64,000 nucleotides of DNA from Pseudomonas fulva (GCF_015680705.1 NZ_JADNYP010000006.1:124001-188000), one strand, 5' to 3'; shown: positions 1-9,739, numbered from the stretch's first letter. Notes: generated from the sequence alone by a model not told the origin. Program-made: numbers and translations.

Positions 1-523
1 GCTTTTCGCGCACCGCCTCACCGAAGAACTCGTTCTGCGGTAGGTGTTCGGTGATGAACTCGCGGTAGGCCACTTCGTTGACGTAGCGTACACCGTGGAC
101 CAGGATCACCTTCTCGAAGCGCTCGTAGGTTTCCGGATCCTGGATCACGCTCATGAAGGGCGCAAGCCCGGTCCCGGTGCTCAGCAGATAGAGGTGCTTG
201 CCCGGATTCAAGTCGTCGAGGACCAGCGTGCCGGTAGGCTTCTTGCTGATGATGATCTCGTCGCCTTCCTTCAGGTGCTGCAGCTGCGAGGTCAACGGGC
301 CATCGGGTACCTTGATGCTGAAGAACTCCAGGTGCTCTTCCCAGTTCGGCGAGGCGATCGAGTAGGCACGCATGAGCGGACGGCCATTCTCCTGTTGCAG
401 GCCGATCATCACGAACTGACCGTTCTCGAAGCGCAGGCCCGGATCACGGGTACACTTGAAGCTGAACAGGGTGTCGTTCCAGTGATGCACACTGAGGACA
501 CGTTCGTGGTTCATGTTGCTCAT
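1..523 (-). CDS. fpr: Ferredoxin--NADP+ reductase (3' part cut by window edge)
   Basis: Cytoplasmic FAD enzyme that moves electrons between NADPH and ferredoxin or flavodoxin, used in redox balance and oxidative-stress defence. About 174 N-terminal residues are visible of the roughly 259 usual for the family. The FAD-binding RAYSIASP motif (RxYS type) and the STGTGLAPF nucleotide-binding loop are both present. The start is the ATG preceded by AGGAG (CAGGAGCCCCTCG then ATG). A second in-frame ATG three codons in (MSNMNHE) has no better ribosome site. It is transcribed away from the LysR gene at 643, the arrangement of fpr and its activator FinR in P. putida. The C-terminal NADP-binding part lies outside the window. 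Confidence 0.93.
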   Translation of the reverse strand, partial: MSNMNHERVLSVHHWNDTLFSFKCTRDPGLRFENGQFVMIGLQQENGRPLMRAYSIASPNWEEHLEFFSIKVPDGPLTSQLQHLKEGDEIIISKKPTGTLVLDDLNPGKHLYLLSTGTGLAPFMSVIQDPETYERFEKVILVHGVRYVNEVAYREFITEHLPQNEFFGEAVREK

Positions 524-594
524 CGAGGGGCTCCTGAAAAAAGACGCAACGCCGAGTGACGGCGCTATTGCGCGGTAGTTTAGAGGCAGTGACA

Positions 595-622
595 ATATCT
601 GTTAAATCAATTATCAAGATAT
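595..622. promoter_or_regulatory. AT-rich inverted repeat in the fpr/finR divergent promoter region
   Basis: Between the fpr start (523) and the LysR start (643) lies a 119 bp AT-rich spacer. It holds the arms ATATC (595-599) and GATAT (618-622) around 18 bp. LysR regulators usually bind imperfect dyads in the shared promoter of the divergent target, so this is a candidate site. The match is short and the assignment is inferred only from position. Confidence 0.3.
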
Positions 623-642
623 GGGTTATTGGTTATATAGAT

Positions 643-1569
643 ATGCGATTCACTCTTCGCCAGCTCCAGGTATTCGTCGCCGTAGCCCAGTACCAGAGCG
701 TGTCACGCGCGGCCAGCCTGCTGGCCTTGTCGCAATCTGCCGCCAGCACCTCGATCACCGAACTGGAGCGGCAGTCGAGTTGCCAGTTGTTCGACCGAGC
801 CGGCAAGCGCCTGAGCCTCAACGCCCTGGGTCACCAACTGCTGCCCAAGGCCGTCGCGCTGCTGGACCAGGCCAAGGAAATCGAAGACCTGCTCGGAGGT
901 CGCTCCGGATTCGGTGCGCTGTCCGTCGGGGCCACGCTGACCATCGGCAACTACCTAGCCACGCTGCTGATCGGCAGCTTCATGCAGGGGCACCCGGAAA
1001 GCCAGGTGAAGCTGCACGTGCAAAACACGGCGCATATCGTGCAACAGGTGGCCCATTACGAGATTGACCTGGGCCTGATCGAGGGCGATTGCAATCATCC
1101 AGACCTGGAAGTGCAGCCGTGGGTCGAAGACGAACTGGTGGTCTTCTGCGCGCCCCAGCATCCATTGGCCAGGATCGGCCAGGCCGACATCCAGGCGCTG
1201 TCGAGGGAGGCCTGGATTCTGCGCGAGCAAGGGTCGGGAACGCGCCTGACTTTCGACCAGGCCATGCGCCATCACCGGACCAGCCTGAATATTCGCCTGG
1301 AGCTGGAGCATACCGAAGCGATAAAGCGCGCCGTGGAGTCGGGCCTGGGCATCGGCTGCATATCCCGGCTCGCCCTGCGTGACGCGTTCCGCCGTGGAAG
1401 CCTGGTCGCCGTGGAAACTCCCGAACTGGATCTGGCCCGACAGTTCTATTTCATCTGGCACAAGCAGAAATACCAGACGTCGGCCATGCGTGAGTTTCTC
1501 GACCTGTGCCGCACCTTCACGGCAGGGGTCAGGCGAAGCGACGAGATCGTGTTGCCGTCGATTGCCTGA
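643..1569 (+). CDS. finR: LysR-family regulator, FinR-like activator of fpr
   Basis: 308-residue LysR-type regulator: N-terminal winged helix-turn-helix (residues about 3-60, MRFTLRQLQVFVAVAQ, then SRAASLLALSQSAAS) and a C-terminal periplasmic-binding-like effector domain. I take the ATG at 643 because it begins directly at the conserved LysR N-terminus. The frame runs open to 556, but those extra residues do not resemble the family. In P. putida, FinR is encoded next to fpr, transcribed divergently, and needed for fpr induction by superoxide. Orientation and identity here match. It is convergent with dgkA, with 3 bp between their ends. Confidence 0.85.
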   Translation: MRFTLRQLQVFVAVAQYQSVSRAASLLALSQSAASTSITELERQSSCQLFDRAGKRLSLNALGHQLLPKAVALLDQAKEIEDLLGGRSGFGALSVGATLTIGNYLATLLIGSFMQGHPESQVKLHVQNTAHIVQQVAHYEIDLGLIEGDCNHPDLEVQPWVEDELVVFCAPQHPLARIGQADIQALSREAWILREQGSGTRLTFDQAMRHHRTSLNIRLELEHTEAIKRAVESGLGIGCISRLALRDAFRRGSLVAVETPELDLARQFYFIWHKQKYQTSAMREFLDLCRTFTAGVRRSDEIVLPSIA

Positions 1570-1572
1570 GCC

Positions 1573-1935
1573 CTACAGCAGGATGATGCCCCAGACCAGA
1601 CCGATCATGCACAGCGCCACCAGCTGGGCGGCACTGCCCATGTCCTTGGCATTCTTCGAAAGCGGATGGCGCTCCAGCGAGATTCGATCGATGGCCGCCT
1701 CGATCGCCGAGTTGATCAGCTCGACGATCAGCCCAAGCAGGCATACGGCCACCAGGATCGCACGCTCGACCCGCGAGACCGGTAGCCAGAAGGCCGTCGG
1801 AATGAGCAGGATATTCAGCACTACCAGCTGACGGAAGGCAGCTTCGCCCAGGAAGGCGGCGCGCAGGCCGTCCAGCGAATAGCCGGCGGCACTGAAAAGA
1901 CGCTTGAGGCCGGTCTGGCCTTTGAATGGTGACAT
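1573..1935 (-). CDS. dgkA: Diacylglycerol kinase, prokaryotic type
   Basis: 120-residue integral inner-membrane enzyme that phosphorylates diacylglycerol with ATP to recycle it into phospholipid synthesis. The N-terminal amphipathic segment (GLKRLFSAAGYSLDGLRAAF) is followed by three hydrophobic helices. The family signature NSAIEAAIDRIS (catalytic Glu and metal-binding Glu) lies near residues 75-86, followed by KNAKDMGSAAQ. Length matches the usual 118-123 residues. It lies downstream of the erdR-like gene on the same strand, an order shared with P. aeruginosa, and ends against the end of finR. Confidence 0.93.
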   Translation of the reverse strand: MSPFKGQTGLKRLFSAAGYSLDGLRAAFLGEAAFRQLVVLNILLIPTAFWLPVSRVERAILVAVCLLGLIVELINSAIEAAIDRISLERHPLSKNAKDMGSAAQLVALCMIGLVWGIILL

Positions 1936-2007
1936 GACGATGAACTTCGGCGAGATGAGGAGTGCAGGCTAATGCAACCTGGATAAAAAAGAGTGAAGCG
2001 AGGACGA

Positions 2008-2658
2008 TCAGTTGCCAGCAACCGATTCCAATTGTTGCAGAAGCAACGCCGCCTGGGTCCTGGTGCGCACGCCGAGCTTGCGGAAGATGGCAGTCACATG
2101 AGCCTTGATGGTCGCTTCCGAGACACTCAGCTCATAGGCGATCTGCTTGTTCAGCAACCCTTCGCAGACCATGGTCAGGACCCGGAACTGTTGCGGCGTC
2201 AGGCTGGCCAGGCCTTCGCTGGCAGCCTTGGCCTCGGCCGATACATCAACCTTCTCGAACGCCTGCGGCGGCCACCAGGCGTCACCGTCCAGCACTTTCT
2301 GCACCGCTGCCTGGATGACTTCCAGGGTGCTGGACTTGGGAATGAAGCCACTGGCGCCGAACTCGCGGGACTTCACCACCACCGCCGCCTCTTCCTGGGC
2401 CGAAACCATGACGACCGGAATCTGCGGATACTGCCCACGCAACAAGACCAATCCCGAGAAACCGTAGGCACCGGGCATGTTCAGATCCAGCAGCACCAGA
2501 TCCCAATCGGCTTTCTCTGCCAGACGCGTCTCAAGTTCCGCAATGCTTGCCGCCTCCACCAGACGCACGTTCGGCCCAAGCCCCAAGGTAACGGCCTGAC
2601 GCAAGGCACTTCGGAACAAGGGGTGGTCATCGGCTATCAGGATTTCGTACGTGGCCAT
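2008..2658 (-). CDS. erdR: Response regulator with LuxR-type HTH, ErdR/CrbR-like
   Basis: 216-residue two-component response regulator. The receiver domain (residues 1-120) has the acidic pair D10-D11, phospho-acceptor D58 in LVLLDLNMPG, and a Lys in FIPKS. A C-terminal LuxR/NarL-type HTH follows (about 150-212; LTPQQFRVLTMVCEGLLNKQIA, split by a short linker). The start at 2658 gives MATYEILIADDH. The frame extends upstream to 2802, but that part is unlike the family. It sits beside dgkA as erdR does in P. aeruginosa and P. putida. There the hybrid sensor MxtR/CrbS and ErdR/CrbR switch on acetyl-CoA synthetase and ethanol/acetate use. No sensor kinase gene is in this window. Confidence 0.82.
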   Translation of the reverse strand: MATYEILIADDHPLFRSALRQAVTLGLGPNVRLVEAASIAELETRLAEKADWDLVLLDLNMPGAYGFSGLVLLRGQYPQIPVVMVSAQEEAAVVVKSREFGASGFIPKSSTLEVIQAAVQKVLDGDAWWPPQAFEKVDVSAEAKAASEGLASLTPQQFRVLTMVCEGLLNKQIAYELSVSEATIKAHVTAIFRKLGVRTRTQAALLLQQLESVAGN

Positions 2659-2874
2659 CGATCTAGGGATCCTGTCATGGGCCTGGCGGAAAGGATGGGG
2701 AGTGCCAGGCAGGCAAAAGACACGACGAGGATGGCGCTGCCTCTTCGTCGCATCCAAGCGGCGCCAAGGATGCCGAGCACGCTCCAGGTGGTCAAGCGCC
2801 AAGCCCAGCCATGCCCGCTTCCCTGACGCCAGCCTCGCTATTATGGACCCAATCCAGCTGGGCTACCTCTTGGA

Positions 2875-3585
2875 CTAAAGAAAGGCTTCCAGACGCCGGT
2901 GCACATCGTCATGTTCGTCGAGCGCCAGGTGCCGCTTGGCGGCCAGGTAGTGGGTGCTGAACACATCCAGGTAGGCATCCAGCGCCTGGGAGGCTTGCTG
3001 ATCGCCGGCCAGGTCCAGGCACATCGCCGCGACTTCGGCGGTACAGAAATGATCGTCGCGCCTGGAGCGCCGCAGGCGATAGCGTGAGACCTGCTCCGCG
3101 GTCAGGCTCAATACGGGAAAACGATCCAGGTAGGGGCTCTTGCGGAACATCTTGCGCGCCTCGGTCCAGGTCGCGTCGAGCAGGATGAAAAGCGGCCGCT
3201 TGCCAGGCTCGCGCACGACCGTATCGACTACCCGCGCCGAGGCAACGAACTCGCCAGGGAAAACGATGAAAGGTTGCCAATGCGCTTGCTCGAGCAATGC
3301 CAGCAGCCTCGAATCGACCTCGGTGCGCTGCCAGCCGAAGGCCGAGGTGTCTTGCACGACATCCGCGATCAGCCAGCCGGTATTGCTCGGTTTAAGCGGC
3401 TCGGTATCGTGCATGATCAGACACATGCCGGATTGGGCGGCGACCTTGGGTGTCCAGGCGCACAGGCAGTGGCTGACGATAACCCGGCAGGCTTCGCAGC
3501 GTTCGGCGCGGGAACCGCGGGCTATAAAGGGCTTGCTGCTTCGCGCCAGGCGTTCGGCGCGCAGGCGTGCCACGGCATGGCTCAT
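2875..3585 (-). CDS. tapT: DTW-domain tRNA-uridine aminocarboxypropyltransferase (TapT-like)
   Basis: 236-residue DTW-domain protein. A zinc-binding Cys cluster CEACRVIVSHCLC sits near residues 29-41. The family motif appears as LLDATWTEARKMF near residues 135-147, with DATW in place of the strict DTW order. The Escherichia coli homologue TapT (YfiP) makes acp3U at position 47 of tRNA from S-adenosylmethionine. The ATG at 3585 is the first good start. The gene lies upstream of erdR on the same strand with 216 bp between them, so co-transcription is possible but unproven. Family membership is strong; which position it modifies is inferred. Confidence 0.75.
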   Translation of the reverse strand: MSHAVARLRAERLARSSKPFIARGSRAERCEACRVIVSHCLCAWTPKVAAQSGMCLIMHDTEPLKPSNTGWLIADVVQDTSAFGWQRTEVDSRLLALLEQAHWQPFIVFPGEFVASARVVDTVVREPGKRPLFILLDATWTEARKMFRKSPYLDRFPVLSLTAEQVSRYRLRRSRRDDHFCTAEVAAMCLDLAGDQQASQALDAYLDVFSTHYLAAKRHLALDEHDDVHRRLEAFL

Positions 3586-3787
3586 GGCTGCACTGCCCGT
3601 CGGTGGGTAAGGAAAGACACGATAGTGATCCCAGACAGAAAAGTCGCCATTCTAGCAGAGCACGGGTATGCACCGTGGGCCTGCGTGCAGAGAGCGAGGC
3701 GAGGGATGGCATGGCAGCGGCTGGGCTTTCATGGAACACTACCGACTGGCGTCTGTCCAAGCGCCAATCATCGAACAGGAGAGATTC

Positions 3788-4207
3788 ATGCTGCGTCTTA
3801 TCGTCCCTACCCTGGGCATGCTGCTCGCCTTGCCGCTGGTGGCCCAGGCCGCTTCCAAGCAGGAATACGAGCTTTCCCAGATGTTGCAGAAGGTCGCCAG
3901 GGAGAGCAGCGTCGGTACGCCGCGTGCGATCAACGAGGACATTCTGGACCAAGGCTACACCGTCGAGGGCAACCAGCTGATCAATCACCTGAGCGTTCGC
4001 GCCAGTCACGCAGAACAGATGCAGGCCAACCCGGAAAAGGTCCGCGACCAGCTGGGCAGCAGTGTCTGTGGCAACAGTGGCTTTCGCCAGCTGATGATGC
4101 GCGGCGCCGTTCTGCGCTATGACTTCACCGAGTACAAGACCAATCGCCCGGTGGGCCAGCAGGTGTTCAATGCGGCGACCTGTGGCCTGGGGAAAGGCAA
4201 GCGGTAA
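3788..4207 (+). CDS. Small exported protein of the PA3611 / quorum-sensing-regulated virulence factor family
   Basis: 139-residue protein with a clear signal peptide (MLRLIVPTLGMLLALPLVAQA, cleavage after AQA). The mature part is about 118 residues and mostly helical. Two cysteines (SSVCGNSG and AATCGLG) could form a disulfide in the periplasm. The start at 3788 is preceded by CAGGAG; the frame is open further upstream without a signal sequence. The same family sits near recX/recA in P. aeruginosa (PA3611), where it is listed as quorum-sensing regulated. No biochemical activity is known to me. It is transcribed divergently from the DTW gene and convergently with recX. Confidence 0.7.
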   Translation: MLRLIVPTLGMLLALPLVAQAASKQEYELSQMLQKVARESSVGTPRAINEDILDQGYTVEGNQLINHLSVRASHAEQMQANPEKVRDQLGSSVCGNSGFRQLMMRGAVLRYDFTEYKTNRPVGQQVFNAATCGLGKGKR

Positions 4208-4258
4208 GACCGCAGCCTGGCTTGGTGGAAGAACTGAAAAGAGCGGACGGGCTGTCGA

Positions 4259-4726
4259 TCAGTCGTCCAGGTCTCGACCACTGAGCAAGCGGTTTACGAG
4301 GTCCATGGGGAAACCCCGGTAAGCGAGAAAGCGGATCTGTCGTGCTCGACTGCGAGGATCGACCGGCCGCTGGCCGTCGAACTTGCGTTGCCAGACATCG
4401 CGCAGACGACCGGCCCAGTCGATGTCGCTATCGCGCAGGGCCTGCTCGATGTCGCCACGATCCAGGCCGCGCTGGCCAAGGTCTTCGCGGATGCGCGCAG
4501 GACCGTAGCCAGCGCTGGACCGATAGGCAATGAAGCTCTCGAGATAACGGGCCTCGCTGAGCAGCCCCTCTTCGGTCAGTCGATCGAGCTCACGCTCGAT
4601 CAACTCCTGCGGGGCACCGCGTTGGCGCAGCTTGCGCGTCAGTTCCACACGACCATGCTCGCGTCGCGCGAGCAGGTCCATGGCTGTCCGCCGAACCGCG
4701 ACGGGGGTATCGAGCACGACGGACAT
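4259..4726 (-). CDS. recX: Regulatory protein RecX
   Basis: 155-residue cytoplasmic protein that binds RecA filaments and restrains their extension and activities. It shows the typical tandem three-helix repeats: [19 protein letters not shown], then the repeat starting at [20 protein letters not shown], then the third near [11 protein letters not shown]. It follows recA on the same strand with only 8 bp between them, so it is almost certainly co-transcribed and under the same SOS control. Length is normal for the family. Confidence 0.95.
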   Translation of the reverse strand: MSVVLDTPVAVRRTAMDLLARREHGRVELTRKLRQRGAPQELIERELDRLTEEGLLSEARYLESFIAYRSSAGYGPARIREDLGQRGLDRGDIEQALRDSDIDWAGRLRDVWQRKFDGQRPVDPRSRARQIRFLAYRGFPMDLVNRLLSGRDLDD

Positions 4727-4734
4727 GGAGGCAA

Positions 4735-5802
4735 TCAGTAGCCCGCGTCGGCATCGGCCACGTCGCCGGCATCGGCCTCGGCGGCAGCGGCCTTGCCAGC
4801 CGCTGCCACAGCACCTGCGTTGAGCAGCTTGTCGCGAATCTGCTTCTCGAGCTCCGCGCCGATGGCTGGGTTCTCCTGCAGGTACTTGGCGGCGTTGGCC
4901 TTGCCCTGACCGATCTTGCTGCCCTGATAGCTGTACCAGGCGCCAGATTTTTCCAGCAGCCCGTTGGCGACGCCCAGATCGATGATCTCGCCATTGCGGT
5001 AGATGCCCTTGCCGTACAGGATCTGGAACTCGGCCTGACGGAACGGAGGCGAGACCTTGTTCTTGACGATCTTGACCCGCGTTTCACTACCGACGACCTC
5101 GTCGCCTTCCTTCACCGCGCCGGTACGACGGATATCCAGGCGGACCGAAGCATAGAACTTCAGGGCGTTGCCACCGGTGGTGGTTTCCGGGCTACCGAAC
5201 ATCACGCCGATCTTCATGCGGATCTGGTTGATGAAGATGACCAGGCAGTTGGCGTTCTTGATGTTGCCGGTGATCTTGCGCAGGGCCTGGGACATCAGGC
5301 GGGCCTGCAGGCCGACGTGCATGTCGCCCATCTCGCCTTCGATTTCGGCCTTGGGCACCAGCGCTGCGACGGAGTCGACGATGATGACGTCCACGGCATT
5401 GGAACGCACCAGCATGTCGGTGATTTCCAGCGCCTGCTCACCGGTGTCCGGCTGGGACACCAGCAGATCGTCGACGTTGACGCCCAGCTTGCCGGCGTAC
5501 TCCGGATCCAGCGCGTGCTCGGCATCGACGAAGGCGCAGGTGGCACCGTTCTTCTGAGCTTCGGCGATGACCGACAGGGTCAGTGTGGTCTTGCCCGAGG
5601 ACTCCGGACCGTAGATCTCGACGATACGCCCCTTCGGCAGGCCGCCGATGCCCAGGGCGATGTCCAGTCCCAGGGAGCCGGTGGAAATGGCGGGAATGGC
5701 CTGGCGCTCATGGTCGCCCATGCGCATGACCGCGCCCTTGCCGAATTGACGTTCGATCTGGCCCAGGGCCGCAGCCAAGGCGCGCTTCTTGTTGTCGTCC
5801 AT
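4735..5802 (-). CDS. recA: Recombinase RecA
   Basis: 355-residue DNA-dependent ATPase that drives homologous strand exchange and triggers LexA self-cleavage. Walker [10 protein letters not shown] lies at residues 65-73, followed by the FVDAEHALD segment and the Walker B-like [12 protein letters not shown]. The C-terminus is acidic and Ala-rich ([14 protein letters not shown]), as in pseudomonads. The ATG at 5802 ([13 protein letters not shown]) has AGGA six bases upstream. An in-frame GTG at 5814 would add four residues but lies upstream of that ribosome site. A LexA box lies 43 bp upstream of the start. First gene of recA-recX. Confidence 0.98.
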   Translation of the reverse strand: MDDNKKRALAAALGQIERQFGKGAVMRMGDHERQAIPAISTGSLGLDIALGIGGLPKGRIVEIYGPESSGKTTLTLSVIAEAQKNGATCAFVDAEHALDPEYAGKLGVNVDDLLVSQPDTGEQALEITDMLVRSNAVDVIIVDSVAALVPKAEIEGEMGDMHVGLQARLMSQALRKITGNIKNANCLVIFINQIRMKIGVMFGSPETTTGGNALKFYASVRLDIRRTGAVKEGDEVVGSETRVKIVKNKVSPPFRQAEFQILYGKGIYRNGEIIDLGVANGLLEKSGAWYSYQGSKIGQGKANAAKYLQENPAIGAELEKQIRDKLLNAGAVAAAGKAAAAEADAGDVADADAGY

Positions 5803-5844
5803 TGAAATCCTCACGTGATCGACAGGCCCTGATGGCCCAGATAA

Positions 5845-5860
5845 CTGTATAAGTAGACAG
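5845..5860. promoter_or_regulatory. LexA (SOS) box upstream of recA
   Basis: CTGTATAAGTAGACAG has the CTG-N10-CAG architecture of gammaproteobacterial LexA operators, with the AT-rich core typical of strong boxes. It lies 43 bp upstream of the recA ATG, in the expected promoter position for the - strand gene. The TATACAG segment read on the - strand could also serve as the -10 element, so LexA would block polymerase directly. Confidence 0.88.
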
Positions 5861-5904
5861 TATTATTCCACAGTGGTGCGCTCGCGCAAACCCCTGTTCC
5901 CAAT

Positions 5905-6387
5905 TTACTCTGCACCAAGCTGTAACAGCCGCTCGAGCGCGGCGATGACCGTCTGGCGCCGTACCGCGTCGCGGTCCCCGTCAAACAGCCGCCGCTCGCT
6001 CTCGACCCGGTCGCCGTCGGCCCAGGCCAGCCACACCGTGCCCACCGGCTTGGCCGGCGAGCCGCCATCGGGGCCGGCAACGCCACTGACCGCAACGGCG
6101 AAGCGTGCGCCACTGGCTGCCTGCGCGCCGCGTGCCATCGCCTCGACCACTTCCCGGCTGACCGCGCCGACCGTGGCGAACAGCGGCTGCGGCACCCCCA
6201 GCTGATGGGTCTTCTGCCGGTTGGAATAGGTGACGTAGCCCGCTTCGAACCAGGCCGAGCTGCCTGGCGCGCGAGTGATCGCCTCGGCGATCCCACCGCC
6301 GGTGCAGGATTCGGCTGTACTGACTTGGGCACCGAGACGACGCAGATGTTCACCGAGCTTGAGGGAAAGCGTGGAGATAGTGTCCAT
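5905..6387 (-). CDS. pncC: CinA-family nicotinamide-nucleotide amidohydrolase (PncC domain only)
   Basis: 160-residue single-domain CinA C-terminal type protein. It has the TAESCTGGGIAEAIT motif near residues 24-38, VSGVAGPDGGSPAKPVGTVW, and the conserved segment between. Family members deamidate NMN to NaMN in the pyridine nucleotide cycle. It lacks the N-terminal COG1058 domain of full CinA, as is normal for proteobacterial YgaD/PncC. It lies upstream of recA on the same strand, the common pseudomonad order, with recA's own SOS promoter in the 102 bp between them. Whether it shares the SOS response is not shown by the sequence. Confidence 0.88.
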   Translation of the reverse strand: MDTISTLSLKLGEHLRRLGAQVSTAESCTGGGIAEAITRAPGSSAWFEAGYVTYSNRQKTHQLGVPQPLFATVGAVSREVVEAMARGAQAASGARFAVAVSGVAGPDGGSPAKPVGTVWLAWADGDRVESERRLFDGDRDAVRRQTVIAALERLLQLGAE

Positions 6388-6621
6388 GTCGGTCTCCTTG
6401 GAAAGTCACCCTACCCTATCATCACGGTGGCAACGGGCAAGCTCGCAGACGCCGGGACACCGCGGCATTTGTCCGAGCCGAGCAATGAGCGCTCGGCGAA
6501 TGCCCGCCTCGCGTGATACGCTGATGGCATCCAAAGCTGGAATCCAAGTAGCGGCGCTCATGGCGGACCGGATGGCCCCAGTGCTGCCCCAGCGAACCCG
6601 CCAAAGCGCCCTAAAGCACTG

Positions 6622-9201
6622 ATGAATAAAGCAATTTCCGATTTTTCCGCACACACCCCGATGATGCAACAGTACTGGAAGCTCAAGCACCAGCATCCAG
6701 ACCAGCTGATGTTCTACCGCATGGGCGACTTCTACGAGATCTTCTATGAAGACGCGAAGAAGGCCGCGAAGCTGCTCGACATCACCCTGACCGCGCGTGG
6801 CCAGTCTGCCGGGCAGGCGATCCCGATGTGCGGGATTCCCTTCCATTCCGTGGAAGGCTACCTGGCCAAGCTGGTCAAGCTCGGCGAATCGGTGGTCATC
6901 TGCGAGCAGATCGGCGACCCGGCCACCAGCAAGGGGCCGGTGGAGCGCCAGGTGGTGCGTATCATCACGCCTGGGACCGTCAGCGACGAAGCCCTGCTGG
7001 ACGAGCGCCGGGACAACCTGATCGCCGCGCTGCTGGGTGACGAGCGCCTGTTCGGCCTGGCGGTGCTGGATATCACCAGCGGCCACTTCACGGTGCAGGA
7101 AATCAAGGGCTGGGAAAACCTGCTGGCCGAACTGGAGCGCATCGATCCGGTGGAACTGCTGATCCCGGATGACTGGCCACAAGGCCTTCCAGCGGAAAAG
7201 CGTCGCGGCAGCCGTCGCCGGGCGCCCTGGGATTTCGACCGGGACACCGCGCGCAAGAGCCTTTGCCAGCAGTTTGCCACCCAAGACCTCAAAGGCTTCG
7301 GCTGCGACAAGCTGACCCTGGCGATCGGCGCTGCCGGCTGCCTGCTGGCCTACGCCAAGGAAACCCAGCGCACTGCCCTGCCACACCTGCGCAGCTTGCG
7401 CCACGAGCGGCTGGACGACACGGTGATCCTCGACGGCGCGAGCCGGCGCAACCTGGAGCTGGATGTCAACCTGGCCGGCGGACGCGACAACACCTTGCAA
7501 TCGGTCATGGACCGCTGCCAGACCGCCATGGGCAGCCGTCTGCTGACCCGCTGGCTGAACCGTCCGCTGCGCGACCTCAAGGTGCTCAAGGCTCGCCAGG
7601 GCTCGATCCGTTGCCTGCTGGACGGCTATCGCTTCGAAAAGCTGCAGCCGCAGCTCAAGGAAATCGGCGACATCGAACGCATTCTTGCTCGCATCGGCCT
7701 GCGCAATGCACGGCCGCGCGACCTGGCACGCCTGCGCGATGCGCTGGGCGCGCTGCCTGAACTGCACAATGCCATGGCCGAGCTGGAAGCGCCGCACCTG
7801 GCGCGGCTGGCCACCATCGCCGGGACCTATCCGGAGCTGGCTGGCCTGCTGGAGCGGGCGATCATCGACAACCCGCCCGCGGTGATCCGCGATGGCGGCG
7901 TGCTCAAGGTCGGCTACGACAGCGAGCTCGACGAGCTGCTGGCCATGAGCGAGAACGCCGGGCAGTTTCTCATCGACCTCGAGGCGCGGGAAAAGGCCCG
8001 TACCGGGCTGAGCAACCTGAAGGTCGGCTACAACCGGGTTCACGGCTACTACATCGAACTGCCGACCCGCCAGGCCGAGCAGGCACCTGGCGACTATATC
8101 CGTCGCCAGACGCTCAAAGGCGCAGAGCGCTTCATCACCCCGGAGCTAAAGGCCTTCGAGGACAAGGCCCTGTCAGCCAAGAGCCGCGCCCTGGCACGCG
8201 AGAAAATGCTCTACGACGCGTTGCTGGAAACCTTGATCGGTCATCTGGCGCCGCTGCAGGACACTGCCGCGGCCCTGGCCGAACTGGACGTGCTGAGCAA
8301 TCTCGCCGAGCGGGCGCTGAACCTGGACCTGAACTGCCCAACCTTCGTCGACGAGCCGTGTCTGCGCATCGAGCAAGGCCGTCATCCGGTCGTCGAGCAG
8401 GTGCTGACCACGCCGTTCGTCGCCAACGACCTGGCGCTCGACGACAGCACCCGGATGCTCATCATCACCGGTCCCAACATGGGTGGTAAGTCCACTTACA
8501 TGCGCCAGACCGCCCTGATCGTACTGATGGCGCATATCGGCAGCTTCGTCCCGGCAGTCAGCTGCGAGCTGTCGCTGGTCGATCGCATTTTCACCCGCAT
8601 CGGCTCGAGCGACGATCTGGCAGGCGGACGGTCGACCTTCATGGTCGAGATGAGCGAGACCGCCAACATCCTGCACAACGCCACCGACCGCAGCCTGGTG
8701 CTGATGGACGAAGTCGGTCGGGGCACCAGCACCTTCGATGGCCTGTCGCTGGCCTGGGCGGCAGCTGAACGCCTTGCCCAGCTGCGTGCCTATACCTTGT
8801 TCGCCACGCACTACTTCGAGCTTACGGTGCTGCCGGAAAGCGAACCGCTGGTCGCCAACGTCCATCTCAACGCCACCGAGCACAACGAACGCATCGTGTT
8901 TCTTCATCATGTGCTGCCGGGGCCGGCCAGCCAGAGCTACGGCCTGGCGGTCGCCCAGCTGGCCGGAGTACCCGCCCCGGTGATCCAGCGGGCCCGGGAA
9001 CATCTCGGGCGCCTGGAAACGTCCAGCCTGCCGCACGAAAAGCCGGCCAGCGACAGGCAGCAGCCCGCACTGCCGCACCAGAACGACCTGTTCGCCAACC
9101 TGCCCCATCCAGTCATCGACAAGCTTGGCGAGCTCGACCTGGACAACATGACGCCGCGCCAAGCTATCGAAATGCTATATCAACTGAAGAACCTGTTATA
9201 A
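6622..9201 (+). CDS. mutS: DNA mismatch repair protein MutS
   Basis: 859-residue mismatch-recognition ATPase. The N-terminal MutS I domain carries GDFYEIF with the mismatch-wedge Phe37 and Glu39. Core, clamp and lever regions follow. The ATPase domain has Walker [10 protein letters not shown] near residue 617, then the Walker B region [16 protein letters not shown] and the ATHYFEL motif. The C-terminal tail ([21 protein letters not shown]) matches the tetramerisation segment of pseudomonad MutS. It is divergent from the CinA-like gene across 234 bp. Length is normal and no frameshift is seen, so the strain should be mismatch-repair proficient at this locus. Confidence 0.98.
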   Translation: MNKAISDFSAHTPMMQQYWKLKHQHPDQLMFYRMGDFYEIFYEDAKKAAKLLDITLTARGQSAGQAIPMCGIPFHSVEGYLAKLVKLGESVVICEQIGDPATSKGPVERQVVRIITPGTVSDEALLDERRDNLIAALLGDERLFGLAVLDITSGHFTVQEIKGWENLLAELERIDPVELLIPDDWPQGLPAEKRRGSRRRAPWDFDRDTARKSLCQQFATQDLKGFGCDKLTLAIGAAGCLLAYAKETQRTALPHLRSLRHERLDDTVILDGASRRNLELDVNLAGGRDNTLQSVMDRCQTAMGSRLLTRWLNRPLRDLKVLKARQGSIRCLLDGYRFEKLQPQLKEIGDIERILARIGLRNARPRDLARLRDALGALPELHNAMAELEAPHLARLATIAGTYPELAGLLERAIIDNPPAVIRDGGVLKVGYDSELDELLAMSENAGQFLIDLEAREKARTGLSNLKVGYNRVHGYYIELPTRQAEQAPGDYIRRQTLKGAERFITPELKAFEDKALSAKSRALAREKMLYDALLETLIGHLAPLQDTAAALAELDVLSNLAERALNLDLNCPTFVDEPCLRIEQGRHPVVEQVLTTPFVANDLALDDSTRMLIITGPNMGGKSTYMRQTALIVLMAHIGSFVPAVSCELSLVDRIFTRIGSSDDLAGGRSTFMVEMSETANILHNATDRSLVLMDEVGRGTSTFDGLSLAWAAAERLAQLRAYTLFATHYFELTVLPESEPLVANVHLNATEHNERIVFLHHVLPGPASQSYGLAVAQLAGVPAPVIQRAREHLGRLETSSLPHEKPASDRQQPALPHQNDLFANLPHPVIDKLGELDLDNMTPRQAIEMLYQLKNLL

Positions 9202-9221
9202 CGCGTGCCCGTACAAGCTGG

Positions 9222-9227
9222 TAGAAT
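9222..9227 (+). promoter_or_regulatory. Candidate -10 element for fdxA
   Basis: TAGAAT preceded by TGG (an extended -10 style TGGTAGAAT) lies 20 bp after the mutS stop and 112 bp before fdxA. No convincing -35 is visible. It supports separate transcription of fdxA from mutS. Confidence 0.35.
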
Positions 9228-9339
9228 CCCGCGCGGTTTGCCGGCGCTGCAGAGCCCAGCCTGACCTGTAGCCGTACCTGTGAACCGCGCTGCCCTGCAT
9301 TGAAGGGCACGCTGCCGTCGCCTGAGGAGAAAAATAGAA

Positions 9340-9663
9340 ATGTCCTTCGTCGTCACCGACAACTGCATCAAGTGCAAGTACACCGACTGCGTGGAAGTCT
9401 GTCCGGTGGACTGCTTCTACGAAGGTCCGAACTTCCTGGTCATTCATCCGGACGAATGCATCGACTGCGCTCTGTGCGAGCCGGAATGCCCTGCCCAAGC
9501 CATTTTCTCGGAAGACGAAGTGCCTGCAGGCATGGAGCAGTTCATTGAGTTGAACGCCGAGCTGGCGGAGATCTGGCCGAATATCACCGAGAAAAAGGAC
9601 GCGCTGCCCGAAGCCGAAGAATTCGACGGCAAGGAAGGCAAGATCCAGTACCTGGAACGCTGA
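9340..9663 (+). CDS. fdxA: Seven-iron ferredoxin ([3Fe-4S][4Fe-4S])
   Basis: 107-residue electron carrier of the Azotobacter FdI type. N-terminal cysteines occur at positions 9, 12, 17, 21 and 25, and a second CxxCxxCxxxC cluster at 40, 43, 46 and 50. A C-terminal extension of about 50 residues ([20 protein letters not shown]) is typical of this family. The start is preceded by GAGGAG. It lies downstream of mutS and is closed by a strong terminator. In P. putida such ferredoxins can serve as partners of Fpr (gene at the left edge), but no direct link is shown here. Confidence 0.95.
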   Translation: MSFVVTDNCIKCKYTDCVEVCPVDCFYEGPNFLVIHPDECIDCALCEPECPAQAIFSEDEVPAGMEQFIELNAELAEIWPNITEKKDALPEAEEFDGKEGKIQYLER

Positions 9664-9677
9664 GACGATCCAGAACC

Positions 9678-9704
9678 GAAAAGGCCCTTCGCGGGCCTTT
9701 TTCT
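9678..9704 (+). terminator. Rho-independent terminator of fdxA
   Basis: Stem AAGGCCC / GGGCCTT around a TTCGC loop, followed by TTTTTC, 15 bp after the fdxA stop. It is convergent with the rsmZ terminator a few bases downstream. Confidence 0.9.
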
Positions 9705-9710
9705 TTGCAC

Positions 9711-9739
9711 AAAAGAAAAGGGGCGGTTTTACCCGCCCC
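9711..9739 (-). terminator. rsmZ: Rho-independent terminator of rsmZ
   Basis: On the - strand, GGGGCGG / CCGCCCC stem around GUAAAA, followed by UUUUCUUUU. It forms the 3' end of RsmZ. Confidence 0.92.

Noticed and set aside
6388..6621. Possible second LexA box near the CinA-like gene or mutS
   Set aside because: No CTG-N10-CAG with an AT-rich core was found in the spacer.
6406..8043. Long - strand frame (545 codons) opposite mutS
   Set aside because: Antisense shadow of a GC-rich gene; mutS is intact and unmistakable.
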